Assembly: GCA_000969725.1 (NCBI GenBank)
Contig: JXSR01S065556.1
Strand: one strand, 5' to 3'
Length of the DNA: 43,017 nucleotides
Origin: Ophiothrix spiculata
Lineage: Eukaryota; Echinodermata; Ophiuroidea; Amphilepidida; Ophiotrichidae
Positions 21,893 to 34,235 of this stretch are shown here, one piece after another (the stretch's first letter is position 1; every line of letters begins with the position of its first letter). The notes under the pieces were generated by a model. The model saw nothing but the letters and a program-made list of their open reading frames with translations, ran no database searches and had not been told where the DNA came from. The translations under genes were made by a program, and so were the position numbers.

Positions 21893-22885
21893 TATATATT
21901 TCTGAAAAGGAGGGGTTAACGTTACTGTGCCCTTAAAGTAATATTACTTAGTGGAGGTAAGTGTTGATACTTTCAAAACGTCGACATTGTATTTCTGGTT
22001 TTACATTTCGTTTTCTATGTGCATTATTTTCTTTGGTTTTTACTTTAATACATAAATGTTGAATGCCTAAAAGTTCCTAAATAATCTAAATGATCAAATC
22101 ATACAGTTTCTACTCCAAAATAACACTCTGATAAGTTGTCAAAATATCTCCAGGTTCTATATATCTGTGCATGATGAGCAAAAGCGTGATATAAGAAATA
22201 TAATTTGACAGTGTGTTGTGGCGCTGCTTAACAGGGATGTTTTGAAGTCAGACGCATGAGCTATAGAGTACGCCACTCGGTATTAATAACAGATGCATCT
22301 GCTCTGCCATTTCACCATAAGGCATTTTAAGAATGATACGACTAGTTAGTTCTCCATTCGTTCGATAGTAGGCAGCAGAATAACACACAGACTCACGTGG
22401 AATATTCTGTCACTGATAGATATTGGGATACGATACACTCGCTTAGTGCTGTCTTGGCAATTACACCGTTGACTTTTCTACTAAAGGTCTTAGTGGTTGT
22501 TTGCGTATATTGACGGATATATAGCATTACTGTAGAAATATTGTGATGTACCATAAATTACGGCAAACGGTTTATACTTGAACATGGATTATTATTTGCG
22601 TATGGAATTTAATAATTCATATCTTCCAGGAGGATTTGATTATTCAGGAATTTATTTTAGTATAAAACACATTTGCAGTTAGTTTATTTATATTTTATAT
22701 AAGTGCAGATTATTCAACGAGAAACTGATAAATGATGCTGATACTTGAATTTTTATGTTCCATTCACTTATTTTTATCATGGAATTAACACCATCCGGTT
22801 CAACATTTTCAGTATGAGTTTAAGAAACAATTGACAAAATATCTTTGGATTTATATATGGAATTACGCCATTGATCAGCATTAAA
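21893..22885 (+). other. 5' flank of the GALNT gene (5' UTR/promoter not resolved)
   Basis: This stretch contains no other gene. Part of it (22135-22450 and about 22620-22650) is paralogous to 15000-15320 and 16330-16350, which shows that the flank was duplicated together with exon 1. An in-frame TGA at 22832-22834 lies 51 bases before the ATG, so the coding frame does not extend upstream. I cannot identify a transcription start, a reliable TATA box or an upstream splice acceptor. The 5' UTR boundary is therefore unknown. Confidence 0.5.
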
Positions 22886-23095
22886 ATGTTTTTCATTAGA
22901 CGTCGAAAAAGAACACTTCAGTTTGTAGTAGGGATTGGCTTTGTCATGTCTTTTGCTCCTTTTCTTGTCATGATAATATCACGAGATCAAACATTATCTC
23001 CATTTGCACCCCGAATGGACGAGCAAGAGCAATCTAGTAACCTTGAAAAGTTTCAAAGACACGAAGGACAAGGCAAAGTAAATGTTCCATTTAAG
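22886..23095 (+). CDS. Polypeptide N-acetylgalactosaminyltransferase, exon 1 (signal anchor)
   Basis: First coding exon of a GALNT-family gene, which starts mucin-type O-glycosylation by moving GalNAc from UDP-GalNAc to Ser/Thr in the Golgi. It encodes residues 1-70. A short basic cytosolic tail (MFFIRRRKR) is followed by one hydrophobic segment at residues 10-31 and then a hydrophilic, Glu/Gln-rich stem, the usual layout of a type II Golgi enzyme. The ATG has A at -3 and an in-frame stop upstream at 22832. The exon ends AAG/GTAAGT, a consensus donor, in phase 0, matching the phase of the acceptor at 36585. This exon alone would not identify the family; the assignment rests on exon 2. A partial relic of this exon lies at 16596-16706. 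Confidence 0.82.
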
Positions 23096-25130
23096 GTAAG
23101 TTGATGAATGCACCTTAAACTTAATACAAATATATTTTCTGCGAGTTTTTTAAATTATATCAACATATAGCTCTAAACCCCTATAATGGTTTGACGGGTT
23201 AATTTCACTATTTTCCTTGTAAACCTACATACCTAACCTTATTCCCTTGTAATTTAAATTCTTATTCTGTTGCTATACGCTTTATAGTGACATTCACATG
23301 CCATGGTGTATCAAACTATCAAATCACTGATTTATGAAATACTACCGATAGAAACTCAATCCAGTGTCTTATGAAAATAAAATGTGCACAATACGCAATA
23401 TACAGTATCATTGAATTATTCAAAAAATTGTGAGTGTGAAAAATTTAATTTTTAAACGATCGAATATGTAATTTACTCTAAACTCTTCATTTCTTAAAGT
23501 GCAAATGCGTCTTTTTTTACTCAATGCAATCCATGGGAAGAATGCAGCTGATGTAATAGAGCTTTGATGTTTGTTATATTATAAATGAATAGTCAAATCA
23601 ATTAAAACGTAGCCGGATGTTTCATAAACCATAGGACATATGCTTACGTTTATTCTTTTATGAAAGTATTAACCTGTAATCTTTCGTCAGGTTACCTGCA
23701 TGTTATTTTTTTAAATGCATCATATATTTTCTCAGTAGCAAAAATTATAATTATTTTGGTACAATTTTTGTATGTATTTATTAATAAAGGTTGATTGAAT
23801 ATGTAGAGTATTTCCTTTTGTTAATAGATAGATTTAATGAAATTAACAGAATCTTATCTGGAATCACTAACTTCCAGATATGAGTGAGATATTCTAATCA
23901 TTAAAACCAAGAGGTAATAACAATCGTTAGGTTAAAGGTTAATCTATCTATGTTGGTGTGAGGAATGTCTTTTAAGATACGTAATCCAGTCCAGCAATAT
24001 GGTTTTATTTTGTAGAGTTTGGTCAATGACAAAATCAAAATGAAGTTACAAATACAGATACAATCTATGATGTCCTGTATTCAAAAAAAATGAATGTTTT
24101 CAATTGTTAATTCACGGCGTCATTCAATACAACCATGGAAAAAGGGCAGATGCTGAATTTAGTTTTAAAAAATTATTTTATCGTGAATAAATAGAAAAAA
24201 TCAATGGACACGTTGACATATGCGTACTGTTATTTCAATTATTAGCACATAGTGGGCAACATGCAGAATGAGTGACTTCCTCATTTGTGCATTTTACTAC
24301 CAATATGATGGATTGGTTGAGGATCCATCATTCGCTTATAGTTAGAATGAAATAGTCCACCTCTTGAAGTACTACCTTTGTAAATTTGTATACTGATTTA
24401 TATTGTGCTACACATTTATTTATTTCATTGATGAGAGTAAATATACTTTGATACATACAAAGGTAACTATTTAACAAAATTCAAATTCTTAGTTCAAAGC
24501 ATGAAGTGGTGATATTGTCTTATAAGATCTAAATTACCAACATGATATTAACTTCTAAATGAGTGTTCACAAGTTGCAAGTAAATAGCTTTAATCTTATA
24601 CAAAAATATTTTTAGGTTTATTTTGGAAATGTTTTAAGTTGTCAATTATTACCGTTGTTATTGTAATAAAATCATATTAACTACTATTTTAGTGTTTACA
24701 AGTTGCGAATGAATAGCACACAATAATTTAATCTTATACAAAAGTATTCTAGGTTGATTTCTGCAAATGATTTTAGACTTCTATACTTTTTCCAAAATCA
24801 CGTCAGTCGGTATAAAACACAGTCACGTTTCAATTTGTCTCACTTTGCCTATTTTGCGCCATTAGTTATCATCACAACTCTAAATGGGGCAACATACACG
24901 ATCCAATCTTTGCTTCTGGTAAAAATGTTCGAAATGCAAAGAAGCCTTTTTACCCTGTGCAGACGTGTAAGTTTAACACTTTGAGGAAAATCTTTCCAAC
25001 AGAAAATATAAAATTGCCTTTGGATAATCATAAATTAACGCATGTCTGTATGCTGATTGACTCTATTTCAACTTGGTCAAAAGAAAGTGGGCACACGTTT
25101 TGGACATTTTAACCTATTCAAATTAGAGAT
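23096..25130 (+). other. GALNT intron 1, proximal part
   Basis: Intron 1 spans 23096-36585 (13490 bp). This first part holds no gene or classified transposon. A local direct repeat links 24563-24620 and 24687-24756: both contain ACAAGTTGC, AATGAATAGC or GTAAATAGC, then TTTAATCTTATACAAAA and TAGGTT, about 125-130 bases apart. The frames at 24754-24984 and 24849-25031 overlap on opposite strands and lack family resemblance. Confidence 0.6.
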
Positions 25131-25266
25131 TAATAAAACACAACCGGTGGTTGCCTGCTGATTCTCTCCGGTTCTGTCCGGTTCAACCAGAATAAACAAT
25201 AGACAACCACTCAGAAAGGCCAGAACAGGCAGACAACCACCGGCTGAGTTTTTGAAACGGCCCCTA
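25131..25266. mobile_element. Foldback MITE, CAACCGGTGGTTG family, copy 1
   Basis: This near-palindrome has arms containing CAACCGGTGGTTGCCTG at the left and CAGGCAGACAACCACCGGCTG at the right, closed by a centre around AGAATAAACAATAG. The right terminus reads GAGTTTTTGAAACGGCCCCT, matching the end of the related element at 29915-30036. The left terminus is degraded. Too small to code. Confidence 0.78.
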
Positions 25267-28200
25267 AAATATTAATTTTTTTAACAAATTAAATTTTAGT
25301 TTTATCACCACTATCAATATTTTCAAATGCTGAATATTTTCAGGTCCGTCATCGTAAATGGTAACTAACATATTTATTTTTATACAAATTTCAAAAGTAT
25401 AGACCTCTGGAAAGGCAGCCATTTATATAAAAACTCTGCGTCAACATATTGCTACTGATTTTAATTTAGATTTGATATAAAGTAAGACACATCTCACCAG
25501 AACAATATGCCTTTGCTCTTGATAAGATGCTGTTTATCACCTTGATAGGTTATTGGATATGTATTACGTTAAATTGCCAGTAGGTGTGATTTATTTGCAC
25601 CTTAAGTGCGTGCATGGTATCCGTCTTGGGAAATTTAAAAGTACATGTCTTATTTACAGTTTGATCAGATTACCCAGCGTGGATCCCCATTAATAAACGC
25701 TGACATGTTTTAAATAATTGTGTGCGTGTATTAACATTTGGAGAAGTCCAAAGTAAATACACGGATTCTTTTGCTAAAATCAGAAATCCTTTTAATGCTC
25801 CAAAATGTAAAATAAGTATAAAAAAACAATTGTGGAAACAAACACAGCACCACAAAAATAGCATTAACACAAAAACAGTATAGCTAGTGCTGATGGATCA
25901 TTTTGATTATTATGTTGTTAAAGAAAAAAAGAAAAGAAATATGATGTTGAAAAAAAAAAGAATATGATGTTGCACTTGTAAATTTAAAGTCGGGGAGTTG
26001 CACAGAAGATAAAATGGTTGATTTAGTATCATTTTGGAACATATTCCAATATTTCAAATCTCTAAGCATTTCAACTTTACAGGTGGAAAAATGTCTAATA
26101 TTCATTGTATTTGATTAACGTATGTTTTTCCACATCTTGATGAGCACGTGGTGTAAGATTCTCTTCTTTCATTTGATCATCACATTTTAAAACGTGTTTT
26201 CAACATTTGGATAGACACCATATACATGTCTCGTATATATTTTACTCAATCTACTGGATTATAATAGAAAGTTAGTTCATTATTTTACATTTTGTTATCG
26301 TCTCGTATAGCTTATTCTTATTTCCTTAAAACAACATTGGATTATGATATTAACAGTTATTCAATCGAAAGTTCCTTCTTTTCCCTCATTCTTTAATGCA
26401 AATCATTCCTTACTTAATCGCATCCTTTTAATGTAAATAGGATGGCTCTTGTCTGGACATGATAACCCCTTGGTACTGATGCTTAGAATCTAATACATCT
26501 TGAACGGTAAACAGCAATTGAAGAGACGGTCTTTTTTTTTTTTTCTTTTGCGATTTAAAATTATTGTTTTGGAAAAATGCTGAACGAAATATATATATGT
26601 ATATGCTTATACATCATGTTTTGATCATGAAGTATCGTATCGATTTTTAAATGTATAATTTTATTGTTTAAAATGACTTATTTTTATCATTACTACTCCA
26701 TCAGTTATAATTATCTTTATTTCTTTAAAAATGTTAAATCACTTTCACTTTGTGGATCATGTAAATCAGCGCTCACAAGGGTAAGAATTGCGGTAGGTCT
26801 TTTTTAAACAACAAAACATCTTCTGATCCCCTAATTTAGTAACAACGTATAATTGAGTATGCCAAAATTAGCAAGAAAGGACCATTATTTGGCATGTCAA
26901 ATTACAATATATAATGTAATACTAAAATAGTGTATTATAGAAGTGCGTAGCATGACAAATATTGTTAAATAGTTTATGGCGTTTTCTTATTATGAAACGT
27001 ACATCACAAACCGGTATGCTTAGTATCTAACCTTAAAATGGATAATGTTATTCATGCATAACAATACAGTTTATTTCAATGTGGCTGTCATACGTGACAG
27101 GAGATGCTCATGAGACAGTGTTAAGGCGTTCTAAAAGATGGTTTCTTGTCAACAAATACTGGCTGATATATTATATAAGACCATAAACTCGTATATGAAC
27201 TGTCTTTTCTGTCAAGCATTAAGCAAATTTACGACGTTTTCCAAGTTAATGACCGGTAACGTATTTTGCATATGTGCAAATGTTTTAGGTATATTTCAGC
27301 ATTCGGAATTTTACACATTAAACATACAACCTTAGAGCAAAAATGGTCAATTCTATTTCAAAAGTATTTATTTACACTGCGAAATTGAAAAAAAAAGAAA
27401 GAAAGAAAAAATGCAAGACCTTAATAACAGGGGATGGCAAGGAGATAAATAACTAAAAGAATCAAAATGAAACAACTTCTATCGAATTAAAAAGTATATG
27501 ATACTTTTTTACCGATTTAATAGTATTGAAAACGTATTAGTTTTGTTTTCAATAATGCGTTAGAAAGCAGCGGCTCTGTTATGTCTGGGTCGAGTTGAAA
27601 TTAATACAACTCTTTATGGAAGATGTCACCGCATTGCTTTTAGCGTCCCTAGTTTTCTTAGTTTTATATTTCATTTCAATGAGATAACCTTGGATTGATA
27701 ATACCCCGTTTCTGATCACTGGTTATATATTTTAATATGTTTTTGACCTTATCGCCACTATATATCGCATATCAATTATGGTTGTAATACAAAACATTAA
27801 GAGTATGACTTTTTCTTTTATTAGCAACATGCTCATTTCCAGCCGTAATTACGGTCGTGAAGTATTGCGTCCGGACAAAAAGCAATCCCATTATCTTATT
27901 ACTAAGTATCACATTAAAGGCAATTCTCACTGCAAAAGTTTACTCAATACGCCGTAATACCATCACCTTAAGCTGTTATAATGTAGCATGCTCATTTCTT
28001 ACCCTAAATTGTGGTCGTAAAGACAGAAAAGGAAAAACTTTCTGAGCGTTAAGTTGCAACAACGGGATTGCCGTCTATAACTCAAGATAGTAAAAAATGG
28101 CATTTTCGAATTGTAAAGTTCTATAATTGGCCTAAAAATGTTTTTTTAGTAATTTTGAACACCGGCTGTAGCAGAATGATCAGTACCCGGATGAAGTTGA

Positions 28201-28615
28201 CTTTTTAAAATGATCAAATGTTATGTTTACATATTCAATAAAATCCAAGTATATTTAAAACCACCCAACCCGAAGGGAGCTGAAAATAAAAGTTATAGAC
28301 TTGGTTATATCAGCTTACATGCTTGAAAAATGTGTTTCGCAAGGGAGGCCTAAAGATTATAGATACAGTCCATAAGAAGAATTATATTAAAGCAGTCTAT
28401 AAAAATCTATATCAAAAACATGTTCAATGCCACAGTCATAAAATTAAGAATTGTCATTTGCTAATCCAATTAATTGTGATCGTCTATCCCAAACCAGCCG
28501 TAAATACAGCCTCTTTTCATTTTCACTTTTAAAAAAAATATTTGCAAAGACCATGTTATGAGGATTAAAATGACACCTCAATGAACTTCACTCTAGATTT
28601 CAAGAAGTCGAAATG

Positions 28616-28660
28616 AAGGTTTTACTAACCTTTTATGGTTAGTAAAAGGTTGTCAGGGAG
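28616..28660. repeat. Small perfect hairpin
   Basis: CCTTTTACTAACC-like arms: TTTTACTAACC, then TTTTAT, then GGTTAGTAAAA. The arms are 11 perfectly paired bases with a six-base loop. It lies in copy C of the intronic duplication. No function is assignable, and it may be the core of a tiny foldback element. Confidence 0.7.
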
Positions 28661-28791
28661 TAAAATGTATAACTGAGATAAACGTGTAAGAAGATCAGCA
28701 TGTCCTATTACTTTCTGTTGATTGTCTTCAAAATATACATATATATTTCATATTTTCTATCATTTTCTTGAAATGAAACTTTGCTGCTGTT

Positions 28792-29028
28792 AGGGGGAGC
28801 ATGTTGCCGCAGCGGTAGTTCCCCCGCCTTGCACCAACGAGGTCCCGGGTTCGATTCCCGTGCCCGGCGCTATATGTGCATTTGGTTTTTAGTCCATGCT
28901 CGCTTCCTCGAATTTTTCAACGGGTACTCCAGTCTTCCTCCTGCATTCAAAAACTGAATTTAAAAACATCTTGGAGCCCTGTTAAAGATATAAGCTTCAT
29001 CTAGCTTACTGAGTACCAAGTACCAAGT
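28792..29028 (+). mobile_element. tRNA-derived SINE
   Basis: The head has internal RNA polymerase III promoter boxes: A-box-like TTGCCGCAGCGGTAG (28804-28818) and B-box GGTTCGATTCC (28848-28858), spaced as in a tRNA. The sequence around them (GCCCGGCGCT, CCCCCGCCTTGCACCAACGA) does not close into a proper cloverleaf acceptor stem, so it is not a working tRNA gene. A downstream body module, CGGGTACTCCAGTCTTCCTC (28921 on), resembles a GGGTACTCCGGTTTCCTCC-type segment common in deuterostome short repeats (recalled, not searched). The 3' end is uncertain; a short GTACCAA direct repeat near 29013-29027 may be the tail. No counterpart was seen in duplication copy D, which suggests insertion after that duplication. 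Confidence 0.8.
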
Positions 29029-29914
29029 TGGGTTTCCATTGCCTGGTAAATTACACCTTAAGTGAGACATTTGTTTTCCAATAGACAATCCAGTTTAACA
29101 CGGTAATTACAGTTGCTTGGACTATCTTGTTGAAATGCTGGTTCATCATTTTTTCTGTTACAACCTGTTAATGGTATAATTTCTGTGAGACAATACAAAT
29201 AAAGTCGTAATCTTGGAATGATATGGTTATAAGTAATTCCAAAAGTAAAGGTAGTTCCACTTCGTTTTCATCATTAAAGCGTGTTGCTGCTTAGTAATGA
29301 GCTACCGATCAAAAACATCATCAGGTAACCCAGTTCAAACAAGTTTTACCAGTATATTAAGTGTAGAACCGGCTTTGAGTTGTCTAAAATGCTTTAAACA
29401 AGACATTAACATGCATAAATATTCGATGGTATTGTATAAATGTATTTTTACTGCGACGATACACGTCTGCTCTAGTAACGTCATTTATAAGCTTCTTTAT
29501 AAACATTGAAAGTCGTCCCTATTTCCTCACATATTGATCGTATATAAAATTACGATGGTTTGCTTATTTTTAACGAATACGCAACAGGTTCAAAAGGTAC
29601 AAGAAATATATTTTGTTTATATTTAAACGCTGAAACCTATTGTATGATGCATATCGGCATTTGCGAATACGATTTGGCCACGTTTGGACCACGTTTCAGT
29701 TGTGAAAATTATTGTATTTATAAATCACAATATTATCTCTATATGTCTGTCGTATGGAAATCTATTAATCTCGAAATAAAAAAAACCGAAGAAATTACGA
29801 ACATGAAAAGAGGGACCCCTAGTTTTGTGTGCCAGTCAGGTGAAAAGATAAAATTTGGAATTCAATGAATCATAGGGCTTGTCCAAAAGTCAACCATTTA
29901 TTTTATCTATTTGC

Positions 29915-30036
29915 TAAGGGGCGGCTTCAAAACTCAACCGGTGGTTGTCTTCCAGTTCTAGGCGGTTCTGGGCTGTTGGCTATCGTTTATTCCGTTAAAC
30001 CGCCCAACCGCCTGTTGAGTTTTTAAGCCACTCCTA
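29915..30036. mobile_element. Foldback MITE, CAACCGGTGGTTG family, copy 2
   Basis: This near-palindrome is about 120 bp long. The left end is TAAGGGGCGGCTTCAAAACT followed by CAACCGGTGGTTG. The reverse complement of the right end reads TTAGGAGTGGCTTAAAAACT followed by CAACAGGCGGTTG. It is more complete than the relative at 25131-25266. No coding capacity. Possible TA or TTA flank, not certain. Confidence 0.78.
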
Positions 30037-31339
30037 AACAAAAATCACAAACATAAAAAGCAGAAAACCAAACAGCAAATTACTTTGCCATAGACAAACA
30101 CAAAAGAAAGCTAATTACTTGAGTTTAAACCATCCAGCCATACATTGTGCTTATGCCACGTACTAACAATATTAGACCCGCGTTATTAATGATAAGACAC
30201 GAAACTGGTGTTGGATTAAATCAGCAAGTTTGCCTTAGAGGAAAAATGTCTAAAACCATTTGAGTATACGACCGCTGGATATTTTCCTTACCAAACATTT
30301 TCATCAGTTAAGAATGATTATTCAATGTAGTCTAATATCTAAAGCTCATGTTCAAATTATGCAATGAAACAACAACGTATTTACTTACAGATCCAGTTAA
30401 ATGTCTTCTATAATCCTGCACCATTTGATTCTTGGCGACAATTACCTCTCACGCTTACAATTGTCCCACTGTACCTTTGCTGTGCTGTTTATCCTCATAG
30501 CTTTTTTAGTAATAAAACAACAGGTACGTTATTAACAATACTATTGATGCTCACAATTTCATTGAAGTGCTTATGTACCTAATGCAGACGTAAGATGCAA
30601 CACCTGTTTGGGTAAAAAGCTTTTCAAAGGAAAATTGAATATTACATATAATGGATAATTGGGAGTTGAAGGCATTTAAAATTGAATCTTTTGGCCAACA
30701 GAACAAAATTGTTTGATTTATTTTTAAAAGGTTTTTCTTTCTGCGGTAATTGTAGTCACTGCATTGTCAAAAAATTTTTGTTTAAAACATATATTATTTG
30801 GTAGATCATAATGGCATTACCTGCTATAAACATGAATTACCTCGAAAGATTGGTAAATGCAATATTGAAATATTTAAAGACTCTTGGCCACCTTGCTCCA
30901 TTTCATAGGGGGCCTACCAACCCAAATGTCCAAATATGCCCACAAAACCAAGAATTAAGAAAAATGATAGCATAATGTGTTGTTAAAGTACTATAACATT
31001 TGCACTATATTGAACATAATGTATTTTGCAAAGTTCAAGGAGATGTTGGTCAGTGGTAAAATGCTCATGATAAAGTCATCACTTTATGCATGACTAAAAC
31101 GGCATCGACATTTTGCTACCAATGTCTCATGAACAAATTCTTCCATAACAAATTTTACCCAATAGTGTTACTAATCATCATGTAGATTTTAAAAATCATT
31201 ATTTGTTTTATTAGCAGTAACATGCACTATGGTAGTGTTTTTGCTTCTTGTAAAGATTCCTTTTTAATTCTGTTCATTTGTAAAAACTCTAGGAAGAAAA
31301 AAAGAGAATATGATTTGACATCCCCATTTGTTTTGGATC
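30037..31339. other. Intron 1 spacer between duplication copies C and D
   Basis: I see no gene and no classified repeat here. The open frame at 30364-30582 encodes a 72-residue peptide with a hydrophobic C-terminal stretch, but it has no recognisable family and no supporting context. The frame at 31222-31506 runs into copy D and is not preserved in copy C. Confidence 0.5.
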
Positions 31340-33510
31340 TTGATGTTGATATGTTAATTGATATGTATTACGTTGAATTACCAATGAGTGCGGTTTATTG
31401 GCACCTTTACGATGTGCATAGTACTCATCTGGAGAAGGCTTATTTACTTTGCAAAAGGCCCTCTCTTGTTATCACCCCACTCAAAATTATTACCTTAAAC
31501 TTTTAAGCTTTGAAAACACATCTCTCAGACACCATATAAAACATGTAATGTATGTTATTTTAAAAGCAGACACCATATACATAATTATGTAACGTACAAT
31601 ATATTTTCATGATATAACTTTAATAAATAATGTCCAAAGTTATTCTTTAAATAGTTTCATCTCTTCCCTTATTCTATAATGCAAATCATAACTTACTTCA
31701 ACGCTCCTTTTTAATGTAAATAGGATGGCTCTTGCCTGGACATGATAACCCCTTGGTATTGATGTTCGGAATCTAATACATCTTGAACGGGTAAACAGCA
31801 TTGAAGAAGCAGTCTCTTTTAGGATAAGCTGAACTGATTTGTCTTTCACATTTTAAAATAATAATTTCTTTGGCAAAATGCAGAGAGAAATTTCAGTATA
31901 TGTTAAACACTATAAACTAATTTTCTTATTCAGATACCTGAATTTGATAATCAGATTTTTTTATAACATCCTCTTCATTTATATTATGAAAAAAATTTAA
32001 ACCATAAAGGGACAATTGTATTCCTCCTTCATCACTTATAAGTGTAAGAACCAAGGTAGACTTGTTTTTGATTTATTTACACATTTCCAAAGGTCCACAT
32101 TATTTACCAATTACAAAAGGTCCATATAAGACAATAAAAAAACAATATTTGGCACTGTCATTTTTTAAAAAAAAAACTACTTCCAGAATGACTATGGGTT
32201 GTGTGATTGCCTGGCTTGACATTAATGTAAGTTTTATGACCTCAATACTTGAGCATCTCAATAGAGCAGTTATTAACTGCACAGCAGAATCCCACGTGGT
32301 CTATGATCAGCATCATATTAAAATGCCTTTGATAATTTAGTTCTTTAATGCGTGTGGTAAAAATGCGCACCAATCCAATGATACTACTACCAAAAGGGAA
32401 ATTTTATGTTGTTTTCTAATTATGAAACATACATCAATAACCAAAAACAATATATACTTAGTTTCTAACCCTAAATTGCCAAATGTTATTCATGCGTAAC
32501 CAATATACAGTTTACTTCACTATCATGGCTGTCATGTGTGACAGAACGTGCTCATGAGACAGTATATAAAGGCGTTCTATAAATTACTTCTTTGACTACA
32601 TATACCGGCTAAAAATTAGATGTGATCATAGTGTGGCAGATATGTGCAAATGATTTAGATATTTTTTAGATTGCGAGTGTTACTGATTAAAATAAATGAA
32701 ATAAAATCCGATAGCATCTTTTTGTTTCAATTTGATGTAATTTAAGAAATTTAAGATGGGCTAATATATTTATTTACTTACTGATTTTAGCTGAAATTTT
32801 TTTTAATGCTATATAGTAAAAACCTATGGTTTTATTTGTGTCTGATATCATTACAATTACCGGTATTTATGTGTAGATGTCATCAAGGCATCATTGCTTT
32901 TGTAACAGTTTTCCTTGTTGTACATCTATATTTTAGTTTAATGAGATAACATTTTATTGCTGCTACTGTGTTTTTTTTGTCATATTGGTATTACAGTGTC
33001 TAAAGTTTTCAACACATTTTAACAAAAAGTAATATTTGCTATTGATTATGTCAATAGTTGAAAAATATATCACTCCCGGATCGGATGGGGGCACTCATTT
33101 GTGCAAGTTTTAATCGAGCGTTAAGTGACTATCTAAAACCACCCTTAGCTAAGGTTACAGACCCTAAAAAGAAATATGAGGGTAGAAAGTAGCATAGACA
33201 TTCATGTGAATTACATCGTAAATAGACAGTGGCATGAAAATAAAAAACAACTAAAGCAAGGGAAATGGACAAGCAAAAAGCAAAAGCAAAACAATTTCTT
33301 TAAGAATAACTGTTGAAATATGATTGCTTATGCGGACATAAAAAATGTTACCTGACCTAAATACCTTTAGAGATGATTACCGGTGAAAATATATAATACA
33401 AATCTTGAAATTAACTATTTGTTGTCAAAACTGCCCTTCATTCTTGTTTGCATTCAAGATGATAATTATATCTTAAATTCTGAGTGCTCCCTTAGGTATC
33501 ACTTTTGCCT

Positions 33511-33706
33511 TATAGACCACTTTCGTATGTCCCATAATGCATCTTGAAAGTACCACAAATACGGGACCTTGTGACGTATCTTGCGCAGTCGAGCTGTGCG
33601 CAATGCGCAGAACTTCAAATATGGTAGACTGAGCAAGATACGTCACAAGGTCCCGTATTTGTGGTACTTTCAAAATACATTAAGGGACATACGAAAGTCG
33701 TCTATT
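33511..33706. mobile_element. Foldback MITE, 196 bp, with arms of about 82 bp
   Basis: The arms TATAGACCACTTTCGTATGT and, as the reverse complement of the right end, TAATAGACGACTTTCGTATG align for about 82 bases with only a handful of mismatches. They share AAGTACCACAAATACGGGAC and CTTGTGACGTATCTTGC. The centre is GC-rich (GCTGTGCGCAATGCGCAG). Copy C of the duplication reads through without it (near 27825), so it inserted after duplication. The high arm identity suggests recent origin. Opposite-strand frames across it are palindrome artefacts. Confidence 0.88.
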
Positions 33707-33982
33707 AGCAACAAGCTCTTTTCTAGCCGTATTACATCCGGACAAAAAGCAATCCCATTATCATTATCCTGTTAGTAAGTATCGAATAAAAAACATTTCT
33801 AACTGCAAAGGTTTCACGTTCCTTCAATGTTGTTGTTACTACGTGGTAATATGTAACACGTTCATTGTCAGCCCTACCTATGGTCATAAGGTCTAACTTT
33901 TTGAAGTCACCATACAAAAATCAAGACAAAATTACAGTGATAATGTGCAATGCTACCATATGATGAGCATTAAGTTCCAATA

Positions 33983-34235
33983 TGTGATGACTCACACCAA
34001 AAAGGGGGACTTTTCGACAGAAAACTTTTCAAGATACAGGTGAAAATAGACAGCAAAAAATAAAAAAAATAATAAGAATTTCCAGCAGATTTCCTGTTGT
34101 AAAATTTGATCGCCTTGATTATTTTTGACAAGTAAGGTGTCATTTTAAAGCTTAGGAAATGCTGCAACCGATGAAATGAAAAAAATAAAATTGATATCAT
34201 CTTCAAAGTCCCCCCTTTCGGTGTGAGCCATCACA
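33983..34235. mobile_element. TA-flanked MITE, 253 bp
   Basis: The TIR is TGTGATGACTCACACCAAAA at the left. The reverse complement of the right end is TGTGATGGCTCACACCGAAA, and both continue into GGGGGACTT. TA flanks both ends (33981-33982 and 34236-34237). The interior is A-rich. The frame at 33970-34206 simply spans it. It is absent from duplication copy C near 28055-28060, where GAGCGTTAAGTTGCAAC runs on uninterrupted. Confidence 0.87.

Larger units (their letters stand above)
25530..29555 (+). repeat. Intronic tandem duplication, copy C
   Basis: This segment of about 4 kb aligns collinearly with 31340-35490. Anchors: GATATGTATTACGTT (25556/31359); AGGATGGCTCTTG.CTGGACA (26440/31722); AATCTAATACATCTTGAACG (26488/31770); TGCTCATGAGACAGT (27106/32550); TCCGGACAAAAAGCAATCCC (27870/33728); ATTAAAGCGTGTTGCTGCTT (29273/35187). 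Offsets grow from about 5.3 to 5.9 kb because of insertions, including a SINE in this copy and two MITEs in the other. No conserved reading frame is shared between the copies. Confidence 0.85.

Noticed and set aside
22780..22820. Possible fifth copy of the 0.8-kb module (GGAATTAACACCATCCGGTTCA resembles the module start)
   Set aside because: Only about 30 bases look similar and no downstream module sequence follows, so the match could be chance.
28792..28870. Functional tRNA gene
   Set aside because: A and B boxes are present, but the ends do not pair into an acceptor stem and extra body sequence follows. It fits a tRNA-derived SINE.
29560..29868. 102-codon open frame in intron 1
   Set aside because: It begins with TTG rather than ATG, its composition is ordinary AT-rich DNA, and it shows no recognisable motif. 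The duplicated partner region does not keep the frame.
33581..33775. 64-codon frame and its opposite-strand partner at 33473-33673
   Set aside because: Both cross the same foldback MITE, and the mirrored peptides arise from its palindromic arms.
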